NCBI GenBank assembly: GCA_029237695.1 | Contig: CM055275.1 | Coordinates: 88,710,433-88,774,432, forward strand | Length of the DNA stretch: 64,000 nt | Direction of reading: 5' to 3' | From: Conchocele bisecta | Lineage: Eukaryota; Mollusca; Bivalvia; Lucinida; Thyasiridae | Part shown: positions 21,700-32,822 of the stretch, one piece after another | Layout of the letters: each line of letters starts with the position of its first letter | Position numbering within the stretch: the first letter of the stretch is position 1 | The notes under the pieces: generated by a model | Database searches by the model: none | What the model saw: the letters and a program-made list of their open reading frames with translations, nothing else | What the model was told of the DNA's origin: nothing | Made by a program: the position numbers and the translations under genes

Positions 21700-22265
21700 T
21701 GATCTATTGACGTTGTATTGTAACCCTTTCAACATTATATACCTCTATTAGTTGTGTTTGCAAACAGTGTAGATCCAGATGAATTATTGTCAGAAAACGT
21801 CTTTCCACAGTCTGTGCACTGAATCGGACGTTCTTGTGTACACTGTATGTGCGTGAATTGCCAGTTAATTGGTATGGTTGTGTGAACGCTTTCCCGCAAT
21901 AAGGATTTCGATGAAGATTTTCGAAGAAACGTCTGGTCACATTCACTGCAGGCGTAGTCCAGGACGTTGCAGGGGGTGTGGAGGAGGATGAAAGCCCGGG
22001 CTTCAGCTAATTGTGTCTCTTTTTTAATATATGGATTATTTGGATTATATTACATTGTAAGGTACGCCTTTTGATATAAAGGCTCTCTGAGGATACTACA
22101 AGTGTATATCGTTTATCATCGTGACACAAAATGTGTTGTTTCAATGCATTCTGGTTACTAATAATCTTCCCACACACAGGGCATTTACAGTGTAGGTCAT
22201 TTGTTCGAATGCATAATGCCGTTTAGAATGTTCAGCTTTCAAATATATTTTTCCGCATTTCTGAC
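21700..22265 (-). pseudogene. Zinc-finger remnants downstream of the minisatellite
   Basis: On the minus strand there are pieces of C2H2 fingers in shifting frames: CGKIYLKAEHSKRH (about 22250), CPVCGKIISNQNALKQHILCH in two short pieces (about 22170), PYCGKAFTQPYQL (about 21890) and CTDCGKTFSDNNSS (about 21800). They follow the 45-bp minisatellite in the same orientation as the zinc-finger gene. They may be the original 3' part of that gene, cut off from its frame by minisatellite expansion, or a decayed tandem paralogue. Confidence 0.55.
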
Positions 22266-22289
22266 CCAGGTTCCGACACTGCTACATCT

Positions 22290-23835
22290 TTAACGTTGCA
22301 TATGTACTCTTTTCTACAAAATCTTCAGAAACTGCTACATATTCAGCTACTGTTTCAATATCAACTTCAGAAACTGTCACGTCTTTACCGTTGCCCATTT
22401 TCAATATCAACTTCAGACACTGTCACGTCTTTACCGTTGCCCGTTTCAATGTTAACTTCAGAAACTGTCACGTCTTTACCGTTGCCAGTTTCAATTTTTT
22501 TTTATCAAACTTCAGAAAAAACTTGTCACGTCTTTACTGTTGCCAGTTTCATTTTAATTTAATTTCAGAAACTGTCACGGTCTTTAGTTGCCCGTTTCTA
22601 TATCAACTTCAGAAACCCTGTCAACGTCTTTAACCCCATTGCCGTTTTCATTTATCAATCTTCATGGAATCTGTCACCGTTTTACGTTGCCAGTTTCAAT
22701 ATCAACTTCAAAACTTTCCATGTCTTTAAACCCGTTGCCGGTTTCTCCAATTATCAACTTCAGAAATTATCATGTTTTACCATTGCGCGTTGTAATATGA
22801 ACTTCAGAAGCTGTCCGGTCTTTACCGTTGCCGGTTTAAATATCAACTTCAGAAACTGTCACGTTTTACCGTTGCCAGTTTCAATATCAACTTCAGAAAC
22901 TGTCATGTTTTACCGTTGCCCATTTCAATATCAACTTCATAAGCTGTCAGGTCTTTACCGTTGCCGGTTTCAATATCAACTTCAGAAACTGTCACGTTTT
23001 ACCGTTGCCCGTTTCAATATCAACTTCAGAAACTGTCACGTCTTCACCGTTGCCCCTTTCAATATCAACTTCAGAAACTGTCACATCCTTACCGTTGCCA
23101 GTTTCAACATCAACTTCAGAAACTGTTACGTCTTTACCGTTGCCCGTTTCAATATCAACTTCAGAAACTGTCACGTCTTTACCGTTGCCCGTTTCAATAT
23201 CAACTTCAGAAACTGTCACGTTTTACCGTTGCCCGTTTCAATATCAACTTCAGACACTGTCACGTCTTTACCGTTGTCCGTTACAGTACCAACTTCAGAA
23301 ACTGTCGCATCTTTACCGTTGCCCGTTACAGTATCAACTTCAGAAACTGTCATGTCTTTACCGTTGCCCGTTACAGTATCAACTTCAGAAACTGTCACGT
23401 CTTTACCGTTGCCCGTTTCAATATCAACTTCAGAAACTGTCACGTCTTTACCGTTGCCCGTTTCAATATCAACTTCAGAAACTGTCACGTTTTACCGTTG
23501 CCCGTTTCAATATCAACTTCAGACACTGTCACGTCTTTACCGTTGTCCGTTACAGTATCAACTTCAGAAACTGTCACATCTTTACCGTTGCCCGTTACAG
23601 TATCAACTTCAGAAACTGTCATGTCTTTACCGTTGCCCGTTACAGTATCAACTTCAGAAACTGTCACGTCTTTACCGTTGCCAGTTTCTACATCAACTTT
23701 GGAAACTGTTACGTCTTTACCGTTGCCCATTTCAATATCAACTTCAGAAGCTGTCAGGTCTTTACCGTTGCTGTTTTCAATATCAACTTCAGAAACTGCT
23801 ATATCTCTACCCTTGCCAGTTTCCATATCGTCAGT
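22290..23835 (-). repeat. 45-bp minisatellite, partly coding
   Basis: About 34 units of 45 bp. Read on the minus strand, each encodes a 15-residue unit like VTVSEVDIETGNGKD. Units of 44 bp (CACGTTTTACCG in place of CACGTCTTTACCG on the plus strand) recur and shift the frame, for example near 23219 and 23488. A higher-order repeat of 269 bp (five 45-bp units plus one 44-bp unit) is visible at 23220-23488 and again from 23489. The distal part (22290-22790) is more diverged. Because 45 is a multiple of 3, all six frames tend to stay open, giving spurious long frames on the plus strand. Confidence 0.9.
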
Positions 23836-25007
23836 GTGTAGTTTCATGTGAATTTCCATGGTTTGTTTTCGTTCAAATGTTTTACCGCATGTTATACAAG
23901 AAAATGGCAGCTCGCCAGTGTGTGTTTTCTTGTGAATATCTAGGCTTCGTTTGTGAAAAAATCTCTTGCCACATGTTGAACATACGAGCAGACCGTGAGT
24001 GTGCGCTTTCATGTGAATATCCATGCTTCGTTTCTGTATAAATCTCTTACCACATGTTGAACACACGAACAACTCGCCAGTGTGTCTTTTCATGTGAATA
24101 TCCATGCTTATTTTCTGTAAAAATCGCTTACCACATGTGGAACATACGAACCGCCTATCTCCAGTATGCATTCTTATATGAGAAACCAGATGGTGGCTTC
24201 GTGTAAAGCTTTTATCACATATTGTACAAGAAAACGGTCGCTCACCAGTGTGTGTTCTCATATGAAGCATCATGCTGGACTTCTGTAAAAATCTCATGCC
24301 GCAAGTTGAACATGGAAACGGTCGCTCACCAGTATGCGTTCTTTTATGAGAAACCAAACTGCTGTTTGTAAGGAACGCCTTCTCGCAATATTCGCAGATG
24401 AAGTTCTTAGCATTGTCGTGTACAGACAATACGTGTTGTTTCAGACCATGCGGGTGGCGAAATGTGGCACCACACGTGTCACATTGGTGGGCCTTCACGT
24501 CCGAATGAACCCGGCTATGGGAATTCAGTAGTTTCTTTGTATAGAAACTCTTGCCACACTGTTCACATGAGAATTTCCTCTCCCTGGTTTCATGAATTCG
24601 CATATGAATCTTTAAGTTCGCCTTACCCTTGTATGTGTTGTGGCAGACATCGCATGTGAGTTCCCGAGTATCCGAGTGGATACGTCGGTGTTGCTTCATA
24701 CTACTGTGACTGCTGAAAACCTTTTCACATATGTCACATTTACGACCGTTCTCTCTAACATGTATCCGTACATGTTTTTTAAAAAGCCTTTGTCTGGAAA
24801 ATGTTTCATTGCACTCCTGGCAGGTGTATTTCGCAATAGGTTTCTTCTTTTTCACAGCTGTATACTCGAGTTCTGGCTGACTATTGACGAGCACCTTTCC
24901 ACACCGTTTACACCACAGGATCCCATGATCGTCCCTTTCCTTGTGGTCGTGTAACAGGCACTCCGACGTAGAGAGGTCGCTGTAACATTGTCCGTAAGTT
25001 TTGGAAT
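23485..25007 (-). CDS. C2H2 zinc-finger protein, last coding exon
   Basis: The exon opens after a good acceptor (TTCCCTTTCAG) at 25007 with SKTYGQCYSDLS. It encodes 12 C2H2 fingers in tandem (CQEC, CDIC, CDVC, CEQC, CDTC, CEYC, CSTC, CTIC, three further CSTC, CITC), several joined by TGERPF-type linkers. Before the fingers is an atypical CKRCGK segment. After the fingers the frame runs into about eight minisatellite units and stops (TGA, 23485) at a 44-bp unit. Joined to the exons at 29224-30129 and 32297-32426, the frame is consistent (phase 1 at both junctions) and predicts about 852 residues. Probably a nuclear DNA-binding regulator; targets unknown. Family is certain, orthology is not. 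Confidence 0.85.
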
Positions 25008-25114
25008 CTGAAAGGGAACAGAAGTAGTGTAGTGACTGCCAGACAACAACCTTTGCAAAATATGCACTAAATGCACAAAAGAGACTGAACAATACAGGGA
25101 AAACATAGAGCTAG

Positions 25115-25251
25115 TGTCACGGTACGTAATTCACTGTGGGAAGGAAATGTGTATTCGTGCCCGGCTAGCTCAGTCGGTTAGAGCGTACGGTATTCCAGAT
25201 TTCCCCGGTTCGAGCCTCGGGTAGGATATGCATCTTTCTCACCCTGTGACA
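25115..25251 (+). repeat. 5' LTR of TRIM
   Basis: TGTCACGG...TGTGACA, 137 bp. It contains the tRNA-like segment with A and B boxes. Confidence 0.8.
25159..25225 (+). promoter_or_regulatory. tRNA-like internal Pol III promoter in LTR
   Basis: GCCCGGCTAGCTCAGTCGGTTAGAGC reads as acceptor plus D-arm (shown here as two adjoining blocks), with an A box TAGCTCAGTCGG at 25166-25177 and a B box GGTTCGAGCC at 25207-25216, spaced as in tRNA genes. The D stem pairs (GCTC/GAGC). The anticodon and acceptor stems do not pair, so this is not a functional tRNA. The same segment is in the 3' LTR (boxes at 29050-29061 and 29095-29104). Confidence 0.7.
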
Positions 25252-25253
25252 TT

Positions 25254-25271
25254 TGGCGCCCAACGAGGGAC
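25254..25271 (+). promoter_or_regulatory. Primer binding site
   Basis: TGGCGCCCAACGAGGGAC, 2 nt downstream of the 5' LTR, strongly resembles the tRNA-Lys type primer binding sites known from retroviruses and LTR elements. Confidence 0.75.
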
Positions 25272-25365
25272 CATGACTGATATATATACTACCCAAAATG
25301 TACAAAAATATGGAATTCAGAGACAAATTAAATTCGGGGACGCATTCCAATTTGGCGGGGAAGTA

Positions 25366-25416
25366 TGTCACGGTACATAACTCACTGTGGGGAAGAAATG
25401 TGTATTCGTGCCTGGC
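25366..25416 (+). repeat. 3' LTR of TRIM, first part
   Basis: The first 51 bp of the 3' LTR (TGTCACGGTACATAACTCAC...TGCCTGGC) stop where the fold-back element inserted. The remainder is 29050-29139. Confidence 0.8.
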
Positions 25417-28400
25417 CACAGGTTGAAGTAACGGACCGAGGTCTATAAATACATTAAATATGCATAAAAGCATCAATAAATGAAGAAAAACAAAAAAAAT
25501 TTTTTTTATTTTTTTTACACCATCCATCTAATCTTATGGGGAAGGTGTCCAACTTTTTAATAGGCCGAGCCCATACGGGCTCGAGACAACGGACTCTCAC
25601 GAATCGTCAACCGAGTTATATCATTGTCGCCTATTGCAGAAGTTGGGACAATGTTAGTATTCCGCAACGATCCGTATATTCCCCATTGCACTATGTCAAG
25701 GCGTTTTCGAGCTATCGATTGTTTTGTTGTAAAAAAAGTATCATCATTGCTAGGTCGGGAAAGAACGGACACATTTCCGAGGCCGATATTGCTATATAAA
25801 GCAGTAAACATCGGGTTCAAAACACACTTTTACGTCGTCCCGGCCCGTAAAGAAACATTTTGCATAGAGAAAAACATTGTTTCCAATCGAACATTTGATC
25901 AAACCTACTTTTATTTATACCCGTCCTGTGCGTCACGACAGACAATTTAATCGCACAGACATTTCTATATTTCTCGGGAAGCCATTTTGTGTAAACATCG
26001 TGGGAAGGTTTATTCGCCGGAACTCGTGCATTTACTATGTGGTAAAAAAACGGAACGGAATTTTAGACGGTTTATTAATATTTTATAATACCTATGTTGA
26101 TGGTAAACGTATCAAGTTAAAGGTATGTCTCTCTACTCCGATTTCAAGTTTTGTCAAAATATATTTTTTTCTAATAAACATGTTTTGGCAGCTATTTGAG
26201 AATTGTCCGTGGGGTCAAATTTTATTTTTGACCGAATATGGTCATGTTATATGTCAAATCGAAGGTATCAACGAAGCGATCACTCTGGTGCATTTTTTTT
26301 GTCGAAATCGGATGGCTATGTCATCCAAGATGGCCGCCGAAAGGTCAAAATGTTGTTCTTTTATTAGAGATTTAAAAATTCTTCTTCACATGAACCGCTT
26401 GGCCCATAGTGGCCAAACTTAAAAATTATGGTCCATGGGTGAAGCATTTTCAGATTTGTTATAACGGAGATCATCGCTAATCCAAGATGGCCGCCGTCTA
26501 AAAATAGCATAAATTCTTAAAAAAATCTTCTCATGAACCGCTAGCCGGATTTTGACGAAACTTGGTAAGAATGATAGATGTACAATGCTCTTTCAAAGTT
26601 GTTAAAATGGTGACTCCGGGGTCAAAAATGGGCGTGGCCAGTGGGGACAAATTGGGGTAAAATTTTATTTTATTTTTGACCGAATATGGTCATGTCTATA
26701 TCAAATCGAAGGTATCAAAGAGGCAATCGCTCTGATATATTTTTTGTCGAAATTGGATGGTCATTTCATCCACGATGGCCGCCGAAAGGTCAAACGGTCG
26801 TTCTTTTATTAGAGATTTCAAAATTCTTCTTCATACGCACCGCGTGGCCCAAGGTGGCCAAACTTCACAGTTATGGTCCATGAGTGAAGCCTTTTCAGAT
26901 TTGTTAAAACAAAACGGAGGTCGTCGCTAATCAAAAATCTTCGTTCTCATGAACCGCCAGCTACGCCCATTTTTTACCCCTGGGTCACCATTTTAGCAAC
27001 TTTGAAAGAGCATTGTACATCGATCATTCCTACCAAGTTTCGCCGAAATCCGGCTGGCGGTTCATGAGAAGAATTTAGAATTTATGCTATTTTTAGACGG
27101 CGGCCATCTCGCCTTTCGCTTTTGGAAATATATTTTGCTGTAATCCGAATTATAAAATTCAGATAACGCAGGGCGACTTTCTCCGTGTTACAGACAGAAA
27201 ATTCGGGTTAGTTTTGCTCATGCGTGTTGATGAGATCATGAAGCAAAAATGCGCGATCTTCCATCTCTCGGGGAGAGGTTGCGAAAAAGCAAGATTGAAT
27301 AAGATAGAATCTCGTATTTTCGTCTCGCAATCTCGTGATCATACTTCACATGTTCGCGATCAATATATGCTCGATATCTCGATATCGCGAGAACGCAAGA
27401 TTGTAATAGTTTTGACCCCGTGTCACCATTTTAACAATTTTGAAAGAGCATTGCGTATCGATCATTCCTACCAAGTTTCGTCGAAATCCGGCTAGAGGTT
27501 CAAGAGAAGAAGATTTTTTAAGAATTTATGCTATTTTTAGACAGCGGTCATCTTGGATTAGCGATGACCTCCGTTTTAACAAATCTGAAAAGGCTTCACC
27601 CATGGACCATAACTGTGAAGTTTGGCCACCATGGGCCAGCCATCGGCCATGTGGTTCCTGAGAAAAACTTTCAAAATCTCGAATAAATGGACCTTTTGGA
27701 GGCCATCATGGATGACATAATCATCCGATTCCGACAAATATTGCACCAAAGCAATCGCCTCATCCATACCTTCAATTTGATATATGACATGACCATATTC
27801 GGTCAAAAATAAAATTTGACCCCACGGGCCACGCCCATTTTTGACCCCGGAGTCACCATTTTAACAACTTTGAAAGAGCATTGTACATCTATCATTCTTA
27901 CCAAGTTTCGTCGAAATCCGGCTAGCGGTTCATGAGAAGATTTTTTTAAGAATTTATGCTATTTTTAGACGGCGGTCATCTTGGATTAGCGATGATCTCC
28001 GTTTTAACAAATCTGAAAATGCTTCACCCATGGACCATAATTTTTAAGTTTGGCCACCATGGGCCAAGCGGTTCATGTGAAGAAGAATTTTTAAATCTCT
28101 AATCAAAGAACGACATTTTGACCTTTCGGCGGCCATCTTGGATGACATAGCCATCCGATTTCGACAAAAAAAATAAAAAATGCACCAGAGTGATCGCTTC
28201 GTTGATACCTTCGATTTGACATATAACATGACCATATTCGGTCAAAAATAAAATTTGACCCCACGGACAATTCTCATATGCTGCCAAAACATGTTTATTA
28301 GAAAAAAATATATTTTGACAAAACTTGAAATCTGAGTAGAGAGACATACCTTTAACTTGATACGTTTACCATCAACATAGGTATTATAAAATATGAATTA

Positions 28401-29041
28401 TAACCGTTTCTAAAAGTTCCGTTTTTTTTACCACATAGTAAGTGCACGAGTTCCGGCGAATAAAACCTGTCCCACGATGTTTACACAAAAATGGCTTCCC
28501 GAGAAATGATAGAAATGTCTGTGCGATTAAATTGTCTGTCGTGACGCACAGGACGGGTATAACTGTAGGTTTGATCAAATGTTCGATTGGAAACAATGTT
28601 TTCTCTATGCAAAATGTTTCTTTACGGGCCGGGACGACGTAAAAGTGTGTTTTGAACCCGATGTTTACTGCTTTATATAGCAATATCGGCCTCGGAAATG
28701 TGTCCGTTCTTTCCCGACCTAGCAATGATGATACTTTTTTTACAACAAAACAATCGATAGCTCGAAAACGCGTTGACATAGCGCAATGGGGAATATATCG
28801 TTGCGGAATACTAACATTGTCCCAACTTCTGCAATAGGCGACAATGATATAACTCGGTTGACGATTCGTGAGAGTCCGTTGTCTCGAGCCCGTATGGGCT
28901 CGGCCTATTAAAAAGTTGGACACCTTCCCCATAAGATTAGATGGATGGGGTAAAAAAAAATTATTTGTTTTTCTTCATTTATTGATGCTTTTATGCATAT
29001 TTAATGTATTTATATACCTCGGTCCGTTACTTCAACCTGTG
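25417..29041. mobile_element. 3.6-kb fold-back element with 8-bp TSD
   Basis: It starts CACAGGTTGAAGTAACGGACCG and ends with its complement. The direct repeat TGCCTGGC flanks it (25409-25416, 29042-29049). Each arm is over 1.1 kb and nearly complementary (25417 to about 26650 against 29041 to about 27830). The middle holds further inverted copies of a block (GGCGGCCATC..., TTTGAAAGAGCATTGTACAT). Only about 27110-27410 is unpaired. No transposase was recognised. The 8-bp duplication suggests a hAT-like or related transposase acting in trans; this is inference. Confidence 0.8.
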
Positions 29042-29049
29042 TGCCTGGC

Positions 29050-29139
29050 TAGCTCAGTCGGTTAGAGCGATGGTACAGTATTTCAGAGGTCCCCGGTTCG
29101 AGCCTCGGGTAGGATATGCATCTTTCTCACCCTGTGACA
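29050..29139 (+). repeat. 3' LTR of TRIM, second part
   Basis: Continues from TAGCTCAGTCGG to CCCTGTGACA and is followed by the CTAG target duplication. Confidence 0.8.
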
Positions 29140-29223
29140 CTAGCTAATATCATATACGTCAAACATACAACAAAAAAGCACTGTAATCGGGAAAAAAAGT
29201 GACAGGAACGTGAAAACCATTAC

Positions 29224-30129
29224 CCTGTTCCATCTCCGGTGTTTCACATTCCATCTCCAAGCTGTGATGACCTGTGACTCCATAGTCTTCCCGTGTAGTA
29301 ACGTCGTGTTCTGCTTCCTCGTCTATCGTCTCACATTGGTGACTTTCTACGTCTTCTGTAGTCAGTTTTGCGTCCGATTTCTCACCAGCTGTCTGTGTGT
29401 ACACGCGCGAGTCTTGATTGACCATCGATCGGCTCGAGTAGGCTTCTGTATGATTTATGGTCAGATGCCTAACACTCAGTGTATTGTTTAAACGTGTATT
29501 TCCATCGTCATATTGGCTGGTCTCGGATATATGCACCGCTTCCGCATCAGTCAGTTGACTTGTACAGCCATCAGTACTGTCTATGCCTTCAGCTCTATCT
29601 CCCAAGTTTTTATCCGCGTATAAATTAACATAATCCATGGAAACGAATGCTTCCTTCTTCCTAATGCCACCAGACATGCTGCTACCGTCTTCAGACGCAG
29701 TGGAACAACTATACGTTTGCCTAGTGTCAGCACATAAGACAGGGTGCGTAGGTATATCTGCTGTTTCGGTTCCATATACATCAGTATCAGACGTGTCTGT
29801 TTCTTCATTTGTAAAAGTCTGATAAACATATCCATTTTCGGTTTTAATCGTCGATTTCGCATCTACATTTTCATTGTCCGTTGGTGTACATATAAGTGTG
29901 TCGTCACTGATCTTGTAACTTGCCTCCAATGGGCGGATGTCTGGAGACGCTCTCGTTGACACCATGTGCACATTGTCACTGTTACTCACATCAGAGGAGA
30001 CGTTGTCAGTAACGTCGGATGCATCCGTCACTTTATTTTCTTCAGTCCAGCACGAATATTCATCTGTTTTGTCAATTGCTTGAAGAATATACATTTTGCC
30101 GGGGTTGTTGGTACTACATGTACTACCAC
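29224..30129 (-). CDS. Zinc-finger protein, middle coding exon
   Basis: An open frame of 302 codons runs between an acceptor (TTTTCAAACAG at 30130) and a donor (GG|GTAATG at 29223). The protein segment is acidic and Ser/Thr-rich (KTDEYSCWTEENKV, NEETDTSDTDVYGTET, EMECETPEMEQ) with no recognisable fold, which would fit a regulatory or activation region N-terminal to the fingers. It is in phase with 32297-32426 and with 25007 onward. The exon is separated from the finger exon by the intron carrying the TRIM. Confidence 0.75.
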
Positions 30130-30248
30130 CTGTTTGAAAATAATGAAAAGCGTGTACTATTAGTAACACTAATTCACATAAAGAATACATGTATTCTAAA
30201 TGTTCACAAATGTTTTATGCATTTGCACATGTTATACAGGCATATACC

Positions 30249-30704
30249 TATGGAAGTGTCTTGGTGCCAATGCTAAAATATTTTCTATCTCCTAATTAGG
30301 ATATACTAACTCCTAATTAGGAGATACTAAGTCATAATTAGGAGATATATAATCTCCTAATAGTCCTAATTAGGAGATATTAAATCCTAATTAGGACATA
30401 ATATCTCTTAATGAGGACTTCTTATCTCCTAATTAGGACTTACTACATCCTAATTATGACTTACTATCTGTGTCAATGCAAAAATATATTTTATCCCACT
30501 CCTAATTAGGAGATAGTCAGTCCTAATTAGGAGAAACTAACTCCTAATTAGGAGATAACATACCCTAATTATGAGTTTCTATTTATTTCCTAATTATGAC
30601 TTATTATAAGTCCTAATTAGGAGATACTATCTCCTAATTATGAGTCAGTATTTCCTAATTAGGAGATAAATATATTCTAGCATTGGCACCAGGACGCTTC
30701 CATA
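30249..30704. mobile_element. TIR palindrome-array element (TCCTAATTAGGA)
   Basis: Terminal inverted repeats TATGGAAGTGTCTTGGTGCC and GGCACCAGGACGCTTCCATA bound about 20 units of CTCCTAATTAGGAGATA-type palindromes. The flanks TATACC (30243-30248) and TATTCC (30705-30710) look like a 6-bp target duplication with one difference. Internal AATGCAAAAATATATTTT near 30478 repeats the end sequence, so two arrays may have been joined. It lies in intron 1 of the zinc-finger gene. Confidence 0.7.
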
Positions 30705-31462
30705 TATTCCAGAGACTTAATGTTTACCATAAGAACAATAAACTACACGTACGAACCTGGGTCTGAATGAATGATTGGTTGATTGAATGTCGTGCAGACA
30801 GGGGTGTACAAACACGGCAGGGATTCCGCTGGTGAAAATTAAAAAAACGCCACTTCAAAAAAAAAATCCAGGCTTTCAAAAATTACAATTTTCGAAAAAA
30901 AACAACAACATTTTTTTTCATTTTTTTTTCGAAAATTGTATCTTTTTATCGCCAATTGCGAAAGTGGCGATCGCCAGCAGAATCCCTGATACGGGTATTA
31001 CAGATAAGGTACTTATTTACCAGAATACGCACTGATTATCAAAAGTGGGATCACGAAATACCTACACCAATGTGAAATTACACTATGCACATGATGAAGA
31101 GAACAAACACCCGTAATTGCGCGCCTGTTTTCTTGGAAACCACGAGCTATCATGCAAATGTTTAATTTTTATTACAGTTAAAATAAAGTTATTTGAACAT
31201 TTGGAAAGGATCTCGACTAATCTAGAATGTTAATGTGATTGAACAATGTTCTAAACATGCACTCAAATATATCTGCCTCATAGAAACAGCTGAGTAATTT
31301 GGATTTCAAAAAGTATACATGACGTCACATCACACAACGTAACGTCAAAACGCGGGAAAACACGTCAGTGTATAACTGTTCGTGCGCACATCACAATTCA
31401 TTGATTATAATCTCAACAATAGACTAAATGTGCATATATATCCGCTGTGGAAGTGTAATAAA
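30705..31462. other. Intron sequence, no feature
   Basis: Intron 1 of the zinc-finger gene. An inverted pair, TTTTCGAAAAA/TTTTTCGAAAAT, near 30890-30935 is a weak hairpin. Nothing else was recognised. Confidence 0.4.
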
Positions 31463-31630
31463 TAGGATATTCCATCGTACATGTTTGAATAGCAGAAATA
31501 ATACACTCGTGTCCGTCGGCGTCCGTGCAAGCAACTCGTTCGCTACGCTCACTCATTGCTTACGTGGAAGCCGACGCACACTCGTGTATTATTTGCCGCT
31601 ATTCAAAATGTACGATGGAATACCCTCTAT
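31463..31630. repeat. Fold-back repeat
   Basis: ATATTCCATCGTACATGTTTGAATAG pairs with CTATTCAAAATGTACGATGGAATA (short blocks). The inner AATAATACACTCGTG pairs with CACTCGTGTATTATT. Arms are about 70 bp. Intronic. Confidence 0.7.
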
Positions 31631-32296
31631 TGAATTTCAAATTGAGTCGTGAGAATACTGTAATAAAGTTGAAATTTACTTAGTTAAGCTGCAAAAAGCA
31701 AAAATTGTTCTCAAATAAGTGAATTTTTAAACGTGTATTATCTTTTTTTATCATTTCTTCCCCATTTAATATGGAAGAAAATCAATAATACATTTGTAAA
31801 AGTAAACTATACATTGAATTGGAGGGTGTACTACTCTTTAGATACAACACTTATCTGGAGCCCTGCCGGGTATCCCAATGGTGTGTCTGGGTTTCAGACC
31901 CAATGGAACAATTTAGGGTTTGGGCCCCTTTCCCATTATTACAAATATATATGTAAATTAATATTTAATATTTTATAAGACATTGGCATTCTGAGGGAGG
32001 AAAATGTCTCCCTGGGTCGCTGTAGGCGTAACTCTGGAGCGTAACCATGTGATGTTCAGCTATTGAATCACCATATCATTCAATGATTGCAACTAAAACA
32101 TCGTGATCTGGTGTCGGGCATCCTTGCTAAATCCGTTGATGTCGTGATTACGTACATGTATGGGTTTAAATGCTACATAATATTTCATATGATCTCGTCA
32201 GCCTGTTTGGATTTATTGTCTTCTATTGGATTCGGCGACATACAAAACAAAGTAAGCCATCCATGATCACCGTACGGTATGGTCAAGTGCCCTTAC
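31631..32296. other. Intron sequence, no feature
   Basis: AT-rich; no gene or defined repeat was recognised. Confidence 0.4.
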
Positions 32297-32426
32297 CTAG
32301 CAAAACAGATGTCATATCACCGAATGAAGACGCAGGATGTACTTCAGTTATACCAACATCACGAGTGTCGTTTCCGTCCTGTCTCACTGATTGTGCGATC
32401 ACTGCCGCAGCATCTGCCTTGGCCAT
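32297..32426 (-). CDS. Zinc-finger protein, first coding exon
   Basis: The ATG at 32426 begins MAKADAAAVIAQSVRQDG. The exon ends at a strong donor, CTAG|GTAAGG, after 130 nt (phase 1) and joins in frame to 30129. An acceptor-like TCCTATTATAG lies directly upstream of the ATG, so a non-coding 5' exon probably exists further out. The start codon choice is therefore good but not proven. Confidence 0.65.
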
Positions 32427-32822
32427 TCTATAATAGGAGACAATGAAGTGACAGATATACCTGATAAATACAATACCAGACCAGTGTCTGATTGGCTGAT
32501 TTTCATTGCAACCCCCGGGTTTAACTCGGGGTAACGTGAGTAGCACTGGAACAAGAAGAGTCGTCGTTCGTGTCCAACTCGAGTTGGAACTCTAGTAACC
32601 CACCACATGACATGGGTTCGATTCGAGTTACTCAAATAAGGTTCAAAGGCCAAATTGTTAACTGGAACGGGAACATTGCTTGTTCCAGCATGTCCAGTGT
32701 TGCTACCTGGGAGTTACAATGAAAAACGCCCATTGATATATATAGAGAATAGTTACAAGGTTAGTGCCGTGAATGGGGAAAAATATCCGGCAAGGCTCAA
32801 GAATTTCTTTAATTCTCATCAG

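Larger units (their letters stand above)
25115..29139 (+). mobile_element. Miniature LTR retrotransposon (TRIM) with Pol III boxes in the LTR
   Basis: Two direct LTRs of about 137-141 bp begin TGTCACGGTAC and end CCCTGTGACA (TGT...ACA). They enclose only 114 bp (25252-25365). A primer-binding-site-like TGGCGCCCAACGAGGGAC lies 2 bp after the 5' LTR and a purine-rich GCGGGGAAGTA just before the 3' LTR. The flanks repeat CTAG (25111-25114, 29140-29143). There is no coding capacity. The 3' LTR is split by the fold-back element at 25417-29041. The whole lies in intron 2 of the zinc-finger gene, on the opposite strand. Confidence 0.8.

Noticed and set aside
22290..23835. CRISPR array
   Set aside because: Units are contiguous with no unique spacers, the genome is eukaryotic, and no cas genes are present. 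The same reasoning rejects the arrays at 5208, 16760 and 30249.
22797..24041. Long plus-strand open frames of 278-414 codons over the minisatellite
   Set aside because: A 45-bp repeat without stops keeps several frames open; the minus-strand frame is continuous with zinc fingers, the plus-strand frames with nothing.
25159..25225. Functional tRNA gene
   Set aside because: A and B boxes and D stem are good, but anticodon and acceptor stems do not pair and it is duplicated with the LTR.
25417..29041. Host genes of 100-180 codons within the fold-back arms
   Set aside because: The same frames appear mirrored in both arms and show no domain; they follow from the palindrome, not from coding.
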